From: Gordonia amarae NBRC 15530
GTDB lineage: Bacteria; Actinomycetota; Actinomycetes; Mycobacteriales; Mycobacteriaceae
Reading direction: 5' to 3'
Length of the DNA stretch: 64,000 nucleotides
NCBI RefSeq assembly: GCF_000241345.1
Contig: NZ_BAED01000024.1
Span: 53,264 to 117,263, forward strand
Shown: positions 16,515 to 24,749 of the stretch, piece by piece
Numbering within the stretch: the first letter of the stretch is position 1
Layout of the letters: every line of letters starts with the position of its first letter
The notes under the pieces: generated by a model
Told to the model about the DNA's origin: nothing
The model's database searches: none
Seen by the model: only the letters and a program-made list of their open reading frames with translations
Position numbers and translations under genes: made by a program

Positions 16515-17597
16515 ATGCGTACACGTCGATGGTCTATTGCCGCGGCGACCGTGGGGGTCTTGCTGGTCGTCGCCGCGTTTGTCATCAGCTTTATGGTCAC
16601 GCCGGCGCTCGACAAGCTGCCGGCCGACACCGACCGCACGGCGACGATGAGCGGAACCATGCAGACTCCGAACCCGTCCGACTCGAGCGCCATGGTCAGC
16701 CAGTCCATCGAGCTTGAACGAACGGTCAAGGTGGACAAGGTGGTCGGCGATGATGCCCTGGTAGGTATGACGACCAGAACCTTCACCGTGCCCCGGGGCG
16801 AAGGCGAGAAGCCGCTGTCGGAAACAGCCCTGCGGTTCGGTATCGACCGCAAGACCTACGGCCAGGCATCGCCACCCGGTGGTGCCGAGGTCACCGATCA
16901 GAAGGGTGCGTCGGTGTTCGCATTCGCACCCCACCCCTCGCATGACGACGCGACGCTGTACGACAGCACCCTTGCAAAGGCTGTATCACTGAAATTCTCA
17001 GGGACCAAAGAGATCTCGGGACGCAAGATGCTCACGTTCAAGACGGCCAATGCCGGGCGGGTCGGCGACGAGGCGATGGCTGCGAGGCTGCGGGCGGCTC
17101 TGGGTAAGAAGTTCGGCACCGACGGCACCTCCGTCCCGGCTGCCGTGCTGGAGAAGCAGGGGATGCCCGCGGCGGCACTGAAGTCCTTCGGGCAGTCGGT
17201 GCCGGTGTCGCTGGTGGTCGCCTCGGACGCGACGATCGACGTGGACGCCGAGCGTGGCAACTTCGTCTCACTCGAGCAGAACATGACGGTCAGTGCGGCG
17301 ATCGGTGACCCGTCGCGTCCGCTGGTCAGAACGCCGGTGCAGATCCTGAATCTGACCTCCACGGAGGCGACGGTGGCCGACGGTATCGCCGCCATCGAGG
17401 ACGGTGAGTCGAAGCTGTCGCTGGTGCGGCTGTGGATCCCGCTCGCGTTGGGCTTGCTGGGCCTGATCCTTGTCGCCGTGGGTGCGCTGCTGTGGCGGCG
17501 CGGTGGTGCGGTCGGCGCCGGATCTGGCGATCGCGGGCCCGCATCGGCCGGTGCGTCCGAATCGGCTGCCGAGCGTGTCGGGAGTCTGTCCGACTGA
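16515..17597 (+). CDS. DUF3068 (PorA-family) membrane-anchored protein 1
   Basis: The 360-residue product has an N-terminal membrane segment (about 7-27), a large extracytoplasmic domain with the DTDRTAxxSGTM signature, and a C-terminal membrane segment (LWIPLALGLLGLILVAVGALLW) with a positively charged RR stop and a Ser/Ala-rich tail. Pfam DUF3068 (PorA-like) proteins are restricted to mycolic-acid actinobacteria and are thought to sit in the envelope; function is not firmly established. I chose the ATG at 16515 because it matches the start of the paralogue at 21550. The paralogue lies 5 kb downstream, on the other side of an oxygenase/acyl-CoA synthetase pair. Confidence 0.85.
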   Translation: MRTRRWSIAAATVGVLLVVAAFVISFMVTPALDKLPADTDRTATMSGTMQTPNPSDSSAMVSQSIELERTVKVDKVVGDDALVGMTTRTFTVPRGEGEKPLSETALRFGIDRKTYGQASPPGGAEVTDQKGASVFAFAPHPSHDDATLYDSTLAKAVSLKFSGTKEISGRKMLTFKTANAGRVGDEAMAARLRAALGKKFGTDGTSVPAAVLEKQGMPAAALKSFGQSVPVSLVVASDATIDVDAERGNFVSLEQNMTVSAAIGDPSRPLVRTPVQILNLTSTEATVADGIAAIEDGESKLSLVRLWIPLALGLLGLILVAVGALLWRRGGAVGAGSGDRGPASAGASESAAERVGSLSD

Positions 17598-17615
17598 CGA
17601 TCGTCCGGGGTAACG

Positions 17616-17645
17616 GGTGGGTGAGCGCGAATGCACTCACCCACC
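17616..17645. terminator. Bidirectional hairpin between DUF3068 gene 1 and TetR
   Basis: GGTGGGTGAG pairs with CTCACCCACC over 10 bp with a 10-nt loop, 18 bp after the DUF3068 stop and 53 bp from the stop of the convergent TetR gene. Confidence 0.65.
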
Positions 17646-17698
17646 TGTGACGCAGGTGCGGGCGAGCGCATCGAGGTGCCGGGTGCGGCGGGGTGTGG

Positions 17699-18319
17699 TC
17701 AGAAGGTCAGCGCACCCGCGGGCACCGTGGCGCGCAAGGCATCGAACGAGACGTCGAGAAAATGTGAAAGTGGTTTCCTGTCATCGGAATCGGACCAGCA
17801 GCGACCGGACTCGACGAGTGCGCCCATGGCTGCCGATGCGATCACATTGGCCACCAGATGCAGCTCGGCGGTCGGATCCACCCGTGCGGTGATGGTGCCG
17901 GCGAACCGCCTGCCGAAGTCGTCGAGCTTGACCAGGTAGGCGGCGAGCAGCGCCGGTGTGGTCTCGATCAGCCGCATGAGCGCACGTGCCTGTGTCGGGT
18001 CGGTGTCCACCCATTCCTGGAAGGGGTCGAGACTGCGCCGCAGTGCGGTCCAGATGTCGGTGCCGGTGGCCTGCTCGGCGAATGTGGCGGCGCCGTCCTC
18101 CGCGTGGCCCGCGATGAGCGAGACGACAACGGATTCCTTGGTGCTGAAGTACCGGAAGAAGCTCCGCCGGGAAATCCCGGCGGCAGTGCAGATCTGGTCG
18201 ACCGTGGTCTCGTCGTATCCGTCCTCGATGAACAAGCGGAGTGCTGCCTGTGCGACCTCGTCGCGCATCTGCTGGCGGATCCGTCGTTGGAGCGGCGCGG
18301 GCTGTGGGGAAGCCGACAT
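17699..18319 (-). CDS. TetR-family regulator
   Basis: The 206-residue product has the TetR N-terminal HTH (about 25-70, with TTVDQICTAAGISRRSFFRYFSTKE) and a divergent C-terminal ligand domain. It is transcribed divergently from the DUF2236 oxygenase and acyl-CoA synthetase genes, with two inverted repeats in the shared promoter region. It probably represses those genes and itself in response to a hydrophobic ligand such as an acyl-CoA; the ligand is inference. Confidence 0.9.
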   Translation of the reverse strand: MSASPQPAPLQRRIRQQMRDEVAQAALRLFIEDGYDETTVDQICTAAGISRRSFFRYFSTKESVVVSLIAGHAEDGAATFAEQATGTDIWTALRRSLDPFQEWVDTDPTQARALMRLIETTPALLAAYLVKLDDFGRRFAGTITARVDPTAELHLVANVIASAAMGALVESGRCWSDSDDRKPLSHFLDVSFDALRATVPAGALTF

Positions 18320-18323
18320 TGGC

Positions 18324-18368
18324 CGACTGTAGCGCAGATAACAGTCGGGTGCTATTGTGGCACCACAA
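18324..18368. promoter_or_regulatory. Candidate TetR operators in divergent promoter
   Basis: Two inverted repeats occur between the TetR gene and the DUF2236 gene: CGACTGT-N10-ACAGTCG (18324-18347) and TTGTGG-CA-CCACAA (18355-18368). Either could be the operator of the adjacent TetR protein. The position just upstream of the TetR start suits autorepression plus control of the divergent operon. Confidence 0.5.
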
Positions 18369-18480
18369 CGCGAGGTGGCACAGAGTGTCAGAGAGGCATT
18401 GGATATCAGCCTGATGGCTTCGCGTAAACCAATCCAGCGGAATCAGCCCGCACAGACCGGATGAGTTAGGGATAACGCAG

Positions 18481-19812
18481 ATGACCGTTGACATCGAAGC
18501 CGTGCGCCATCGCAGCGCGCAACAAAAGGTACAGCTGCCGCAGATGTACGGGGCCGTGGATTTCGGGGTCCGTCCGGAACGCTTCACCGTGGATCCGAAC
18601 GTCGAGAGCTTCATGCGCGCCGAGATGGTTTCCGAGCGCCCGCGCCTGCTGGCGAACCAGGAGAAGGTCGCCACCATCGAGGCGTTCACCATGCTCGGTG
18701 ACGAGGTCTCCGACGCCTACGTGGCGCTGATGCCCGAACTGGGCTTCCGCAAACTCACTCAGATGCTGGCCCAGGCCTGTGCCGAGGGTGTCGACTCCGT
18801 CGAGGACGCACCGCCGGAATTGCGGGCGCTGATCGAGGACATGGAGCGGGTCCCGGCCTGGCTCGACATGGACAAGGTGCGAGAGGGTGCACGCCTGGAG
18901 CGCAACTTCTCGGCCCACGTCATTCCGCTCATCATCCGGGGTGCATTCGTCGGCACTTTCATGAATACATATGCGGCCCTTCCAATGTCGTTGACTGGGG
19001 CGCTCAGCGAAAGAACCGCTGCCAAGCGGGTCAAAGAGACCGGTGCGTACTTCATCAGCTCGGTGATGCCGAGTGCGCTGGACCGCTACGGCCTCGGATT
19101 TCATTCGGCGGCGATGGTACGCCTGATGCACTCGATGGTGCGCTTCAATCTTCTGCGCAAGGGAAAATGGGACTCGGAGGTCTACGGCATTCCGATCCCG
19201 CAGGTCGACCAGATGCCTGCCGGTATGATGCCGATCTTCCTGCTCGGACTATCGGTTCTCAACAAGGGTCGCGACTACTTCACTCCCGAGGAACAGGCCT
19301 GGGTCGAGTGTGTGCGCTACCGCTGCTTCCTGCTGGGACTGCCCGAAGAACTCCTGCCGGATACGCCGCGGGAGATCGTTGACATCATGGCCACGCGTCA
19401 TGCGACCCTGCGTAAGGCCTACGACGACAAGATCTGCGGCGACCTGGTGCGCGCGACGATGGGGGCCGATCTCGAGCCCGATGATTCGCGTACCAGCCGG
19501 TTGCGTGACAGGTACGGCCGCAGTCTGGCCAAGCTGTTCTTCGTCAAGTCGTTCGTCAACGGCGATCGCAAGCGTGCCGCCGAGATGGGCATGGCGCTGA
19601 CCCCCGGCGATTACGGTCGTGCGGCCGCCCTGGGCGCTTTGATCGGTGTGCGGCTCGGTACGTATCACGTCCTGACCAAGATTCCCGCCACGCAGAATTG
19701 GGCCGACGCCCGGCTCGTCGCCAAGCTGGAACGCGAACTCGAGCGCATGGGCTACGCGGAGTTCACCACTGACGAATCCACCTACTCGTCCGCTGACAGC
19801 ACGTCGGCGTAG
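18481..19812 (+). CDS. DUF2236/MpaB-Lcp-type oxygenase
   Basis: The 443-residue product belongs to the DUF2236 family of heme b oxygenases that includes latex-clearing protein and MpaB. It has the ERTAAKRVKET segment, FISSVMPSALDRYGLGFHSAAMVRLMHSMVR (whose MHS histidine is the likely axial heme ligand, by analogy with Lcp), and a downstream helical domain. There is no obvious signal peptide. Lcp cleaves the double bonds of polyisoprene; other members act on unknown unsaturated or hydrophobic substrates. It is followed 30 bp later by an acyl-CoA synthetase, suggesting oxygenation then CoA activation of one substrate. Divergent TetR control is likely. Confidence 0.85.
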   Translation: MTVDIEAVRHRSAQQKVQLPQMYGAVDFGVRPERFTVDPNVESFMRAEMVSERPRLLANQEKVATIEAFTMLGDEVSDAYVALMPELGFRKLTQMLAQACAEGVDSVEDAPPELRALIEDMERVPAWLDMDKVREGARLERNFSAHVIPLIIRGAFVGTFMNTYAALPMSLTGALSERTAAKRVKETGAYFISSVMPSALDRYGLGFHSAAMVRLMHSMVRFNLLRKGKWDSEVYGIPIPQVDQMPAGMMPIFLLGLSVLNKGRDYFTPEEQAWVECVRYRCFLLGLPEELLPDTPREIVDIMATRHATLRKAYDDKICGDLVRATMGADLEPDDSRTSRLRDRYGRSLAKLFFVKSFVNGDRKRAAEMGMALTPGDYGRAAALGALIGVRLGTYHVLTKIPATQNWADARLVAKLERELERMGYAEFTTDESTYSSADSTSA

Positions 19813-19842
19813 GCCCGGCACTAAAGGATTGAGGTGGTTGGT

Positions 19843-21381
19843 ATGTCATTGACCCAGGCGTTGCATCGAAGTGCGCAGCAGAAGCCCGACGAGTTGTACA
19901 GCATCTGTGCGGGCCGTACCTTCACCCATCAGGAGGCGCTGGACCGGGTCAGCCGGATCGCGGGTGGGCTGTGTGCGCTCGGCGTCAAGCCCGAGGACAA
20001 GGTGGCGATCCTGGCTCAGAATTCCGATCTGTATCTTCAATGCATCCTGGCCACGGCGTGGGCCGACGCATTGATCGTCCCGGTCAACACGCGGTGGAAC
20101 AGGGCCGAGATCGCCGATTCGCTCGATGAGGCCGGCGTCGGTGTGCTCATCGTGGATGACGCCTTTGTTGAACTGGGTCACCTGCTGGTATCCGATGTGC
20201 CGGGTATCGCGGCGCTGGTGTACGCCGGAGCCGGTGAATCGGTTGATGGATTGCCCTCGATCGATCAGATGGCCACCGACGGGCCGGTGATTGCCGATGC
20301 ACATCGGTGCGGCGATCAGCCGCTCGGGCTCTTCTACACCGGTGGAACCACGGGTCGTTCTCGCGGAGTTGTGTTGTCGCACAACGCGGTCGTCACCTCG
20401 GCGCTGGGATTCGCTGCTATGCGCACGATCGGGACCGAGAGTGTGTGCATGGTGAGTGCTCCACTGTTTCACCTGGCCCAGTTCTCCGGGTGGGTCGCCG
20501 CCGCACTCGTCGGCGCCACTCAGGTCGTGCTCCCCGCGTTCGATCCGGTGGCGGTGATGCGCCTGATTCAGGACCACCGGATCACCCGGGCCGTCCTGGT
20601 TCCGACCATGCTGCACGCCGTACTCAACCATCCGAAGGCCGGCGACTTCGATCTGTCGTCACTGGAGACGGTCGTGTACGGGGGATCCCCGATCGCTCAG
20701 GCAACCCTCGATCATGCGCGCGAGTTCCTTCCGGCGGCCGGCTTCTTGCAGGTGTACGGCATGACCGAGATGGCGGCCGTGGTCACCACGCTGCTTCCGG
20801 AAGATCATGTGGGCGATCTGACCAAGTCGGCCGGCCGGGCCGCGCCTCATGCCCTGATCCGTGTGCTCGATCCCGGGAGCGGACGGGAGCTGCCGATAGG
20901 TTCGGTAGGAGAGGTGGTCGTGCAAGGTGCGAACATGATGACCGAATACTGGCGGCGCCCCGAGGAAACGGCCGGCGTCATCAGGGGTGGCTGGCTTCAT
21001 ACGGGCGACGCCGGCTATCTCGATGAACGCGGCTACCTGTTCATTGTGGACCGGGTCAAAGACATGATCGTGAGCGGCGGTGAGAATGTCTATTCCGTCG
21101 AAGTCGAGAATGCTGTCGCGAAGCACCCTGCGGTGTCTCAAGTTGCTGTGATCGGTGTTCCCGACGACAAATGGGGCGAGCGTGTGCACGCCATTGTGGT
21201 GCTCAGACCTGAGATGTCACTGGAACTGGGTGAGCTGCAGAACAGTTGTCGCCAGACAATCGCGGGATATAAGTGTCCGCGGAGCATGACGGTTGTCGAC
21301 AGTCTGCCGATCTCGCCGGCCGGCAAGATTCTCAAGCGGGACCTGCGGAAGGAATTTGACGCACTTTCCCTCCAGCGCTAG
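19843..21381 (+). CDS. Acyl-CoA synthetase (AMP-binding)
   Basis: The 512-residue adenylate-forming enzyme carries YTGGTTGRSRGVV (a P-loop variant with Gly replacing the usual Ser), VYGMTEM, GWLHTGDAGY, DMIVSGGENVYSVEVE and the terminal catalytic lysine in SPAGKILKRDLR. It activates an unidentified carboxylic acid to acyl-CoA and is clearly divergent from the two lipid-cassette synthetases. The ATG at 19843 is preceded by GAGG. It probably forms an operon with the DUF2236 gene 30 bp upstream and acts on that enzyme's product or substrate. Confidence 0.88.
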   Translation: MSLTQALHRSAQQKPDELYSICAGRTFTHQEALDRVSRIAGGLCALGVKPEDKVAILAQNSDLYLQCILATAWADALIVPVNTRWNRAEIADSLDEAGVGVLIVDDAFVELGHLLVSDVPGIAALVYAGAGESVDGLPSIDQMATDGPVIADAHRCGDQPLGLFYTGGTTGRSRGVVLSHNAVVTSALGFAAMRTIGTESVCMVSAPLFHLAQFSGWVAAALVGATQVVLPAFDPVAVMRLIQDHRITRAVLVPTMLHAVLNHPKAGDFDLSSLETVVYGGSPIAQATLDHAREFLPAAGFLQVYGMTEMAAVVTTLLPEDHVGDLTKSAGRAAPHALIRVLDPGSGRELPIGSVGEVVVQGANMMTEYWRRPEETAGVIRGGWLHTGDAGYLDERGYLFIVDRVKDMIVSGGENVYSVEVENAVAKHPAVSQVAVIGVPDDKWGERVHAIVVLRPEMSLELGELQNSCRQTIAGYKCPRSMTVVDSLPISPAGKILKRDLRKEFDALSLQR

Positions 21382-21549
21382 CGTTTTGGCGCCATTGGGC
21401 GCTATTTGTACTTCGAAATCAATCGTCGATTGGAACTGTGGAAGCTCGTCGGGCGGGGTTGTCGCATCCGCCCGTGATACACCACGTACCTCCTTCGGTC
21501 CGCCAGTCTCCCTTCGGTGTCCCCGAACCTGAACATGGAAGTGAAAAGT

Positions 21550-22641
21550 ATGCGTACACGTAAATGGCCAATAGCCCTGACCGCTCTGGGGGTACTCCTA
21601 GTGGTCGCCGTATTCATCGTCAGTTTCGTTGTCACTCCGGCAATCACGAAGCTGCCGAGCGATACCGACCGGACGGCGGTCCTGAGCGGCACGATGCAGG
21701 TTCCGGACCCGACGAATCCGACAGCCATGGTCAGCCGGCCCGTCGAGGTGGAACGGACGATCAAGTCGGAAAAGGTTGCTGGGAACGACGCACTGGTCAG
21801 CGTGACTACCCGCGCGTTCTCGGTGCCCCGCAGCGAGTCCGAGAAGCCGCTGTCGGAGACGAGTCTGAACTTCGGGATCGATCGCAAGAGGTACGGGCAG
21901 TCGGACGCTCCGGGTGGTGGCGAGGTGACCGACCAGCAGGGGGCCTCGGTCTTTGCCTTCCCGAAGGATCCCGCGCGCGACGGTCAGACCTTCTACGACA
22001 CCACCCTGGCCAAGGCGGTACCGTTGACTTACGAAGGGAACAAGGATATCTCGGGTCGGGAGAACCTCACCTTCAAAGCCAGTAACACCGGTCCGGTGGG
22101 GGACCAGGCACTCGCGGGCCGGCTCTACGCCGCGCTCGGCCAGCGATTCGGTACCGACGGAAAGTCGATCCCCGCTGTAGTGCTGGCGAAAATGGGTGTC
22201 CCCGAGGCGATTCTGAAGCAGTTCGGACCGTCATTGCCGGTGTCCCTGGTTGCTACCTCGGATGTGACAATCGACGCCGACAAGAACCTCGGTCTGTTCA
22301 CCGCACTGGAGCAGGGCGTGAAGGTCGTTGCAGCTATCGGTGATTCGACCAAGCCGCTGACCCGGATGCCGCTGCAGATCCTGAATGTCTCCGCAAACGA
22401 CGACACCGTGGCCGATACGATCGCAACCCTGAAAGACGCCGAGTCCATGCTGCGGGCTCTCACACTGTGGATTCCTCTCGCGCTGGGAGTGCTCGGGCTG
22501 ATCCTGATTGTGGGCGCCGCAGTCCTGTGGCGCCGAGGTTCCGGCGCAGCTCCGGACAGCTCGAACGAGTCGACTGATTCGACCAACTCAAAGGCCGGCG
22601 TGGAACCGAGTATCCGGCGGCCCCGCGCGGCGTGCTCTTGA
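21550..22641 (+). CDS. DUF3068 (PorA-family) membrane-anchored protein 2
   Basis: This 363-residue paralogue of the gene at 16515 has the same MRTRxWxIAxxxxGVLLVVA start, DTDRTAVLSGTMQ signature, extracytoplasmic domain and C-terminal membrane helix ending LWRRGSG. I chose the ATG at 21550 by alignment to copy 1. The tail past the membrane helix is unlike copy 1 and runs into a truncated oxidoreductase remnant: the stop lies 10 bp inside that remnant. The 3' end therefore probably formed at a deletion junction. An envelope role is inferred from the family. Confidence 0.83.
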   Translation: MRTRKWPIALTALGVLLVVAVFIVSFVVTPAITKLPSDTDRTAVLSGTMQVPDPTNPTAMVSRPVEVERTIKSEKVAGNDALVSVTTRAFSVPRSESEKPLSETSLNFGIDRKRYGQSDAPGGGEVTDQQGASVFAFPKDPARDGQTFYDTTLAKAVPLTYEGNKDISGRENLTFKASNTGPVGDQALAGRLYAALGQRFGTDGKSIPAVVLAKMGVPEAILKQFGPSLPVSLVATSDVTIDADKNLGLFTALEQGVKVVAAIGDSTKPLTRMPLQILNVSANDDTVADTIATLKDAESMLRALTLWIPLALGVLGLILIVGAAVLWRRGSGAAPDSSNESTDSTNSKAGVEPSIRRPRAACS

Positions 22642-22865
22642 AGGGCTCTCTCGTCACCGGCTACGAAATCGCCGACTTCGAACGTCGTCGTCCTGAAGAG
22701 GCCGCACAGAACCGTGACGATCTGGAGGCGCTGCTCACCTCCGGAAAGATTGTTCCACCCATTCAAGCCCGGTATCCGCTTGAAGAGGCTGTGCAGGCGA
22801 TGGCGGCCGTCGCCGGCCGCGAGAAGATGGGTTTGACCGTTCTGAACGTCTCTCCATCGCGATGA
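22632..22865 (+). pseudogene. 3' remnant of zinc-type quinone oxidoreductase
   Basis: The 77 residues match only the C-terminal end of the quinone oxidoreductase/zinc-alcohol dehydrogenase family. They show LLKGSLVTGYEIADFERRRP, then a LLTSGKI-PPI segment and the final YPLEEAVQAMAAVAGREKMGLTVL motif. The catalytic domain and the Rossmann core are missing and no start is associated with it. It overlaps the end of the DUF3068 gene by 10 bp, so a deletion or insertion removed its 5' part. Confidence 0.8.
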
Positions 22866-22896
22866 TCTGCACCGTTACCCCAGAAAGGCTCAACCG

Positions 22897-23619
22897 ATGA
22901 CATCAGAGGTCACCGATACGCGTCGTTCCGACCACCTGCCCGACAATGCGGCCGATACTCTGGAACACCTGCTGGCCGTGCGGGTCAGCTACCGAGCGTT
23001 CACTGCTCGTCCGGTTCCTGACGACGTGATCGACTCGATTCTGCGCACCGCTCAGCTGACCCCGTCGTGGTGCAACAGCCAATCGTGGAAGCTGTCCATC
23101 ACCCGAGGCGCCGGAACAGAACGAATCCGGACCGCACTGGTGGCGGCTGCCACAAGTGACGAACCGGTGATCACTGATATGCCTTTCCCGCGTGAATACC
23201 GCGGGGTGCACCGCGATCGGAGACGCCAGAGTGGCCTGCAACTCTACGACGCGCTCGGGATCGATCGGGGAGACGTCGAAGGGCGCCTGAAGCAAACGCT
23301 GCGCAACTTCGCCCTGTTCGACGCACCGCATGTGGCGATCATTCACACCGATGAAGCACTCGGCCCATACGGAGCTGTTGACTGCGGCGCCTATCTGAGC
23401 AGTTTCCTTCTCGCCGCGACCGCACATGGCGTGGGGAGTATCGCCCAGGCCGCCCTGGCCATGTACCCACAGGTGTTGCGCTCCGAACTCGGACTCGGCG
23501 AGGATCGGATGATCGTCTGCGGAGTCTCGTTCGGGTACCCCGACTTCGACGATGCGTCCAATAGCTACCGGACGACTCGTGCACCTCTCGATGAAGTGGT
23601 CGACTGGATCGACGCGTAG
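22897..23619 (+). CDS. Nitroreductase-family flavoprotein
   Basis: The 240-residue product starts its catalytic domain at LLAVRVSYRAF. It has the LTPSWCNSQSWKLSI segment that packs against FMN and a late YGAVDCGAYLSSFLLAATAHGVGS helix, as in FMN-dependent nitroreductases. It would reduce nitro, quinone or enone groups with NAD(P)H. The ATG at 22897 follows AGAAAGG. It is flanked by two gene remnants on opposite strands, so the neighbourhood has been rearranged and its original partners cannot be told. Confidence 0.87.
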   Translation: MTSEVTDTRRSDHLPDNAADTLEHLLAVRVSYRAFTARPVPDDVIDSILRTAQLTPSWCNSQSWKLSITRGAGTERIRTALVAAATSDEPVITDMPFPREYRGVHRDRRRQSGLQLYDALGIDRGDVEGRLKQTLRNFALFDAPHVAIIHTDEALGPYGAVDCGAYLSSFLLAATAHGVGSIAQAALAMYPQVLRSELGLGEDRMIVCGVSFGYPDFDDASNSYRTTRAPLDEVVDWIDA

Positions 23620-23695
23620 TCGGTGTTCGCGGGGGCCACACCGCTGGTGTTGCAGTCCCTACGCAATCCGCAACTGCATTGCATTCCAGAAGGAT

Positions 23696-23815
23696 TCAGC
23701 ACCGCGAAGCACACATCAACGCGAACGCCTGGGCATTTGCCACGAGGTCGGCATCGTCGAGAATCACCGCCGCGGACTTGCCGCCCAATTCGAGGCTGAC
23801 CCGGGTCACGGTCAT
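23696..23815 (-). pseudogene. Internal remnant of an aldehyde dehydrogenase
   Basis: On the minus strand a 39-codon frame contains RVSLELGGKSAA followed by VILDDADL. This is the catalytic-glutamate signature of NAD-dependent aldehyde dehydrogenases. After LVANAQAFA the frame ends at a TGA (23696-23698), where a full enzyme would continue for over 200 residues to its cysteine motif. The N-terminal half is also missing. It lies just downstream of the HMG-CoA lyase gene on the same strand, so an intact dehydrogenase may once have ended that operon. Confidence 0.75.
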
Positions 23816-23834
23816 GGGTTTCTCGGGGTTCGCT

Positions 23835-24749
23835 TCAGGATGGATGCGCGGGAGCATGGAGGCGGTCGCCCGCCCGCAGCAGTGCGCTGGGGAGCTGCTT
23901 CCCGATCAGCCGCTGTGCGACGCCGGCCGCGGCGATGGCTCGGTCGAGGTCGAGGTCGACCGCGACACCGCTGTCGCGCAGTAGATACACGAGGTCCTCG
24001 GTCGCGATGTTTCCGCTCGCACCGGGCGCGAACGGGCACCCGCCCAGACCGCCGACCGACGCATCGAGCCTGCTCACTCCGGCCAGAACGGCAGCGTAGG
24101 CACTGGCCAGACCAGCGCCGCGGGTGTTGTGGAAGTGACAGCCGAGCGGCAGTGCACCGATCTCCGGACGTACCTGAGCCAGCAGCGATGTCACCCGGCC
24201 GGGTGTGGTGGTGCCGATGGTGTCCGCGATGGCGATCCGGTCGCTTCCGGCGGTCACCGCCGCATCCACGATCCGCAGGACACGCTCGGGCGGGGTCGGG
24301 CCGTCGAACGGGCAATCCCATGCGGTGGCGATGATGACCTCAACCGTCGCGCCCGCGTCGTGGGTGACCTCCGCGATCTCGGCGATGGCCGCGGTCGCGG
24401 CGGCGGTGTCCCGGCCGACATTGGACCGGCTGTGTGAATCTGAAGCGGAGACAACGTATTCGATGGACGTGAGTCCGGCGTCCAGTGCGCGCCGGGCACC
24501 GTTGGGACTGGCGGCCAGCGCCGAGAAGGCGACCTCGGGAAAGCGCTTGAGCTCCTTGGCGAAATCGGGTGCATCGGCGAGGGCGGGCACCTTGCTCGGG
24601 GAGACAAAGGCTGTTGCCTCGACCTCGGTGACGCCGGTGGCGACGATGGCCTCGAGCAGCTCGATCTTCGCCTCGGTCGAGATCGGGTCCTCGATCTGGA
24701 GGCCGTCGCGGAGGGCGACCTCCCGGATGGTCACGTGTGTGGTGCTCAC
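23835..24749 (-). CDS. mvaB: Hydroxymethylglutaryl-CoA lyase
   Basis: The 304-residue TIM-barrel enzyme has the ALRDGLQ catalytic start motif, CHFHNTRG metal ligands, and the family signature SVGGLGGCPFAPGASGN with its catalytic cysteine. It cleaves HMG-CoA to acetyl-CoA and acetoacetate, the last step of leucine breakdown; close relatives cleave citramalyl-CoA or similar. The GTG start overlaps the stop of the CoA-transferase gene (GTGA). The pairing suggests that the transferase makes the CoA ester that this lyase splits. Confidence 0.9.
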   Translation of the reverse strand: MSTTHVTIREVALRDGLQIEDPISTEAKIELLEAIVATGVTEVEATAFVSPSKVPALADAPDFAKELKRFPEVAFSALAASPNGARRALDAGLTSIEYVVSASDSHSRSNVGRDTAAATAAIAEIAEVTHDAGATVEVIIATAWDCPFDGPTPPERVLRIVDAAVTAGSDRIAIADTIGTTTPGRVTSLLAQVRPEIGALPLGCHFHNTRGAGLASAYAAVLAGVSRLDASVGGLGGCPFAPGASGNIATEDLVYLLRDSGVAVDLDLDRAIAAAGVAQRLIGKQLPSALLRAGDRLHAPAHPS

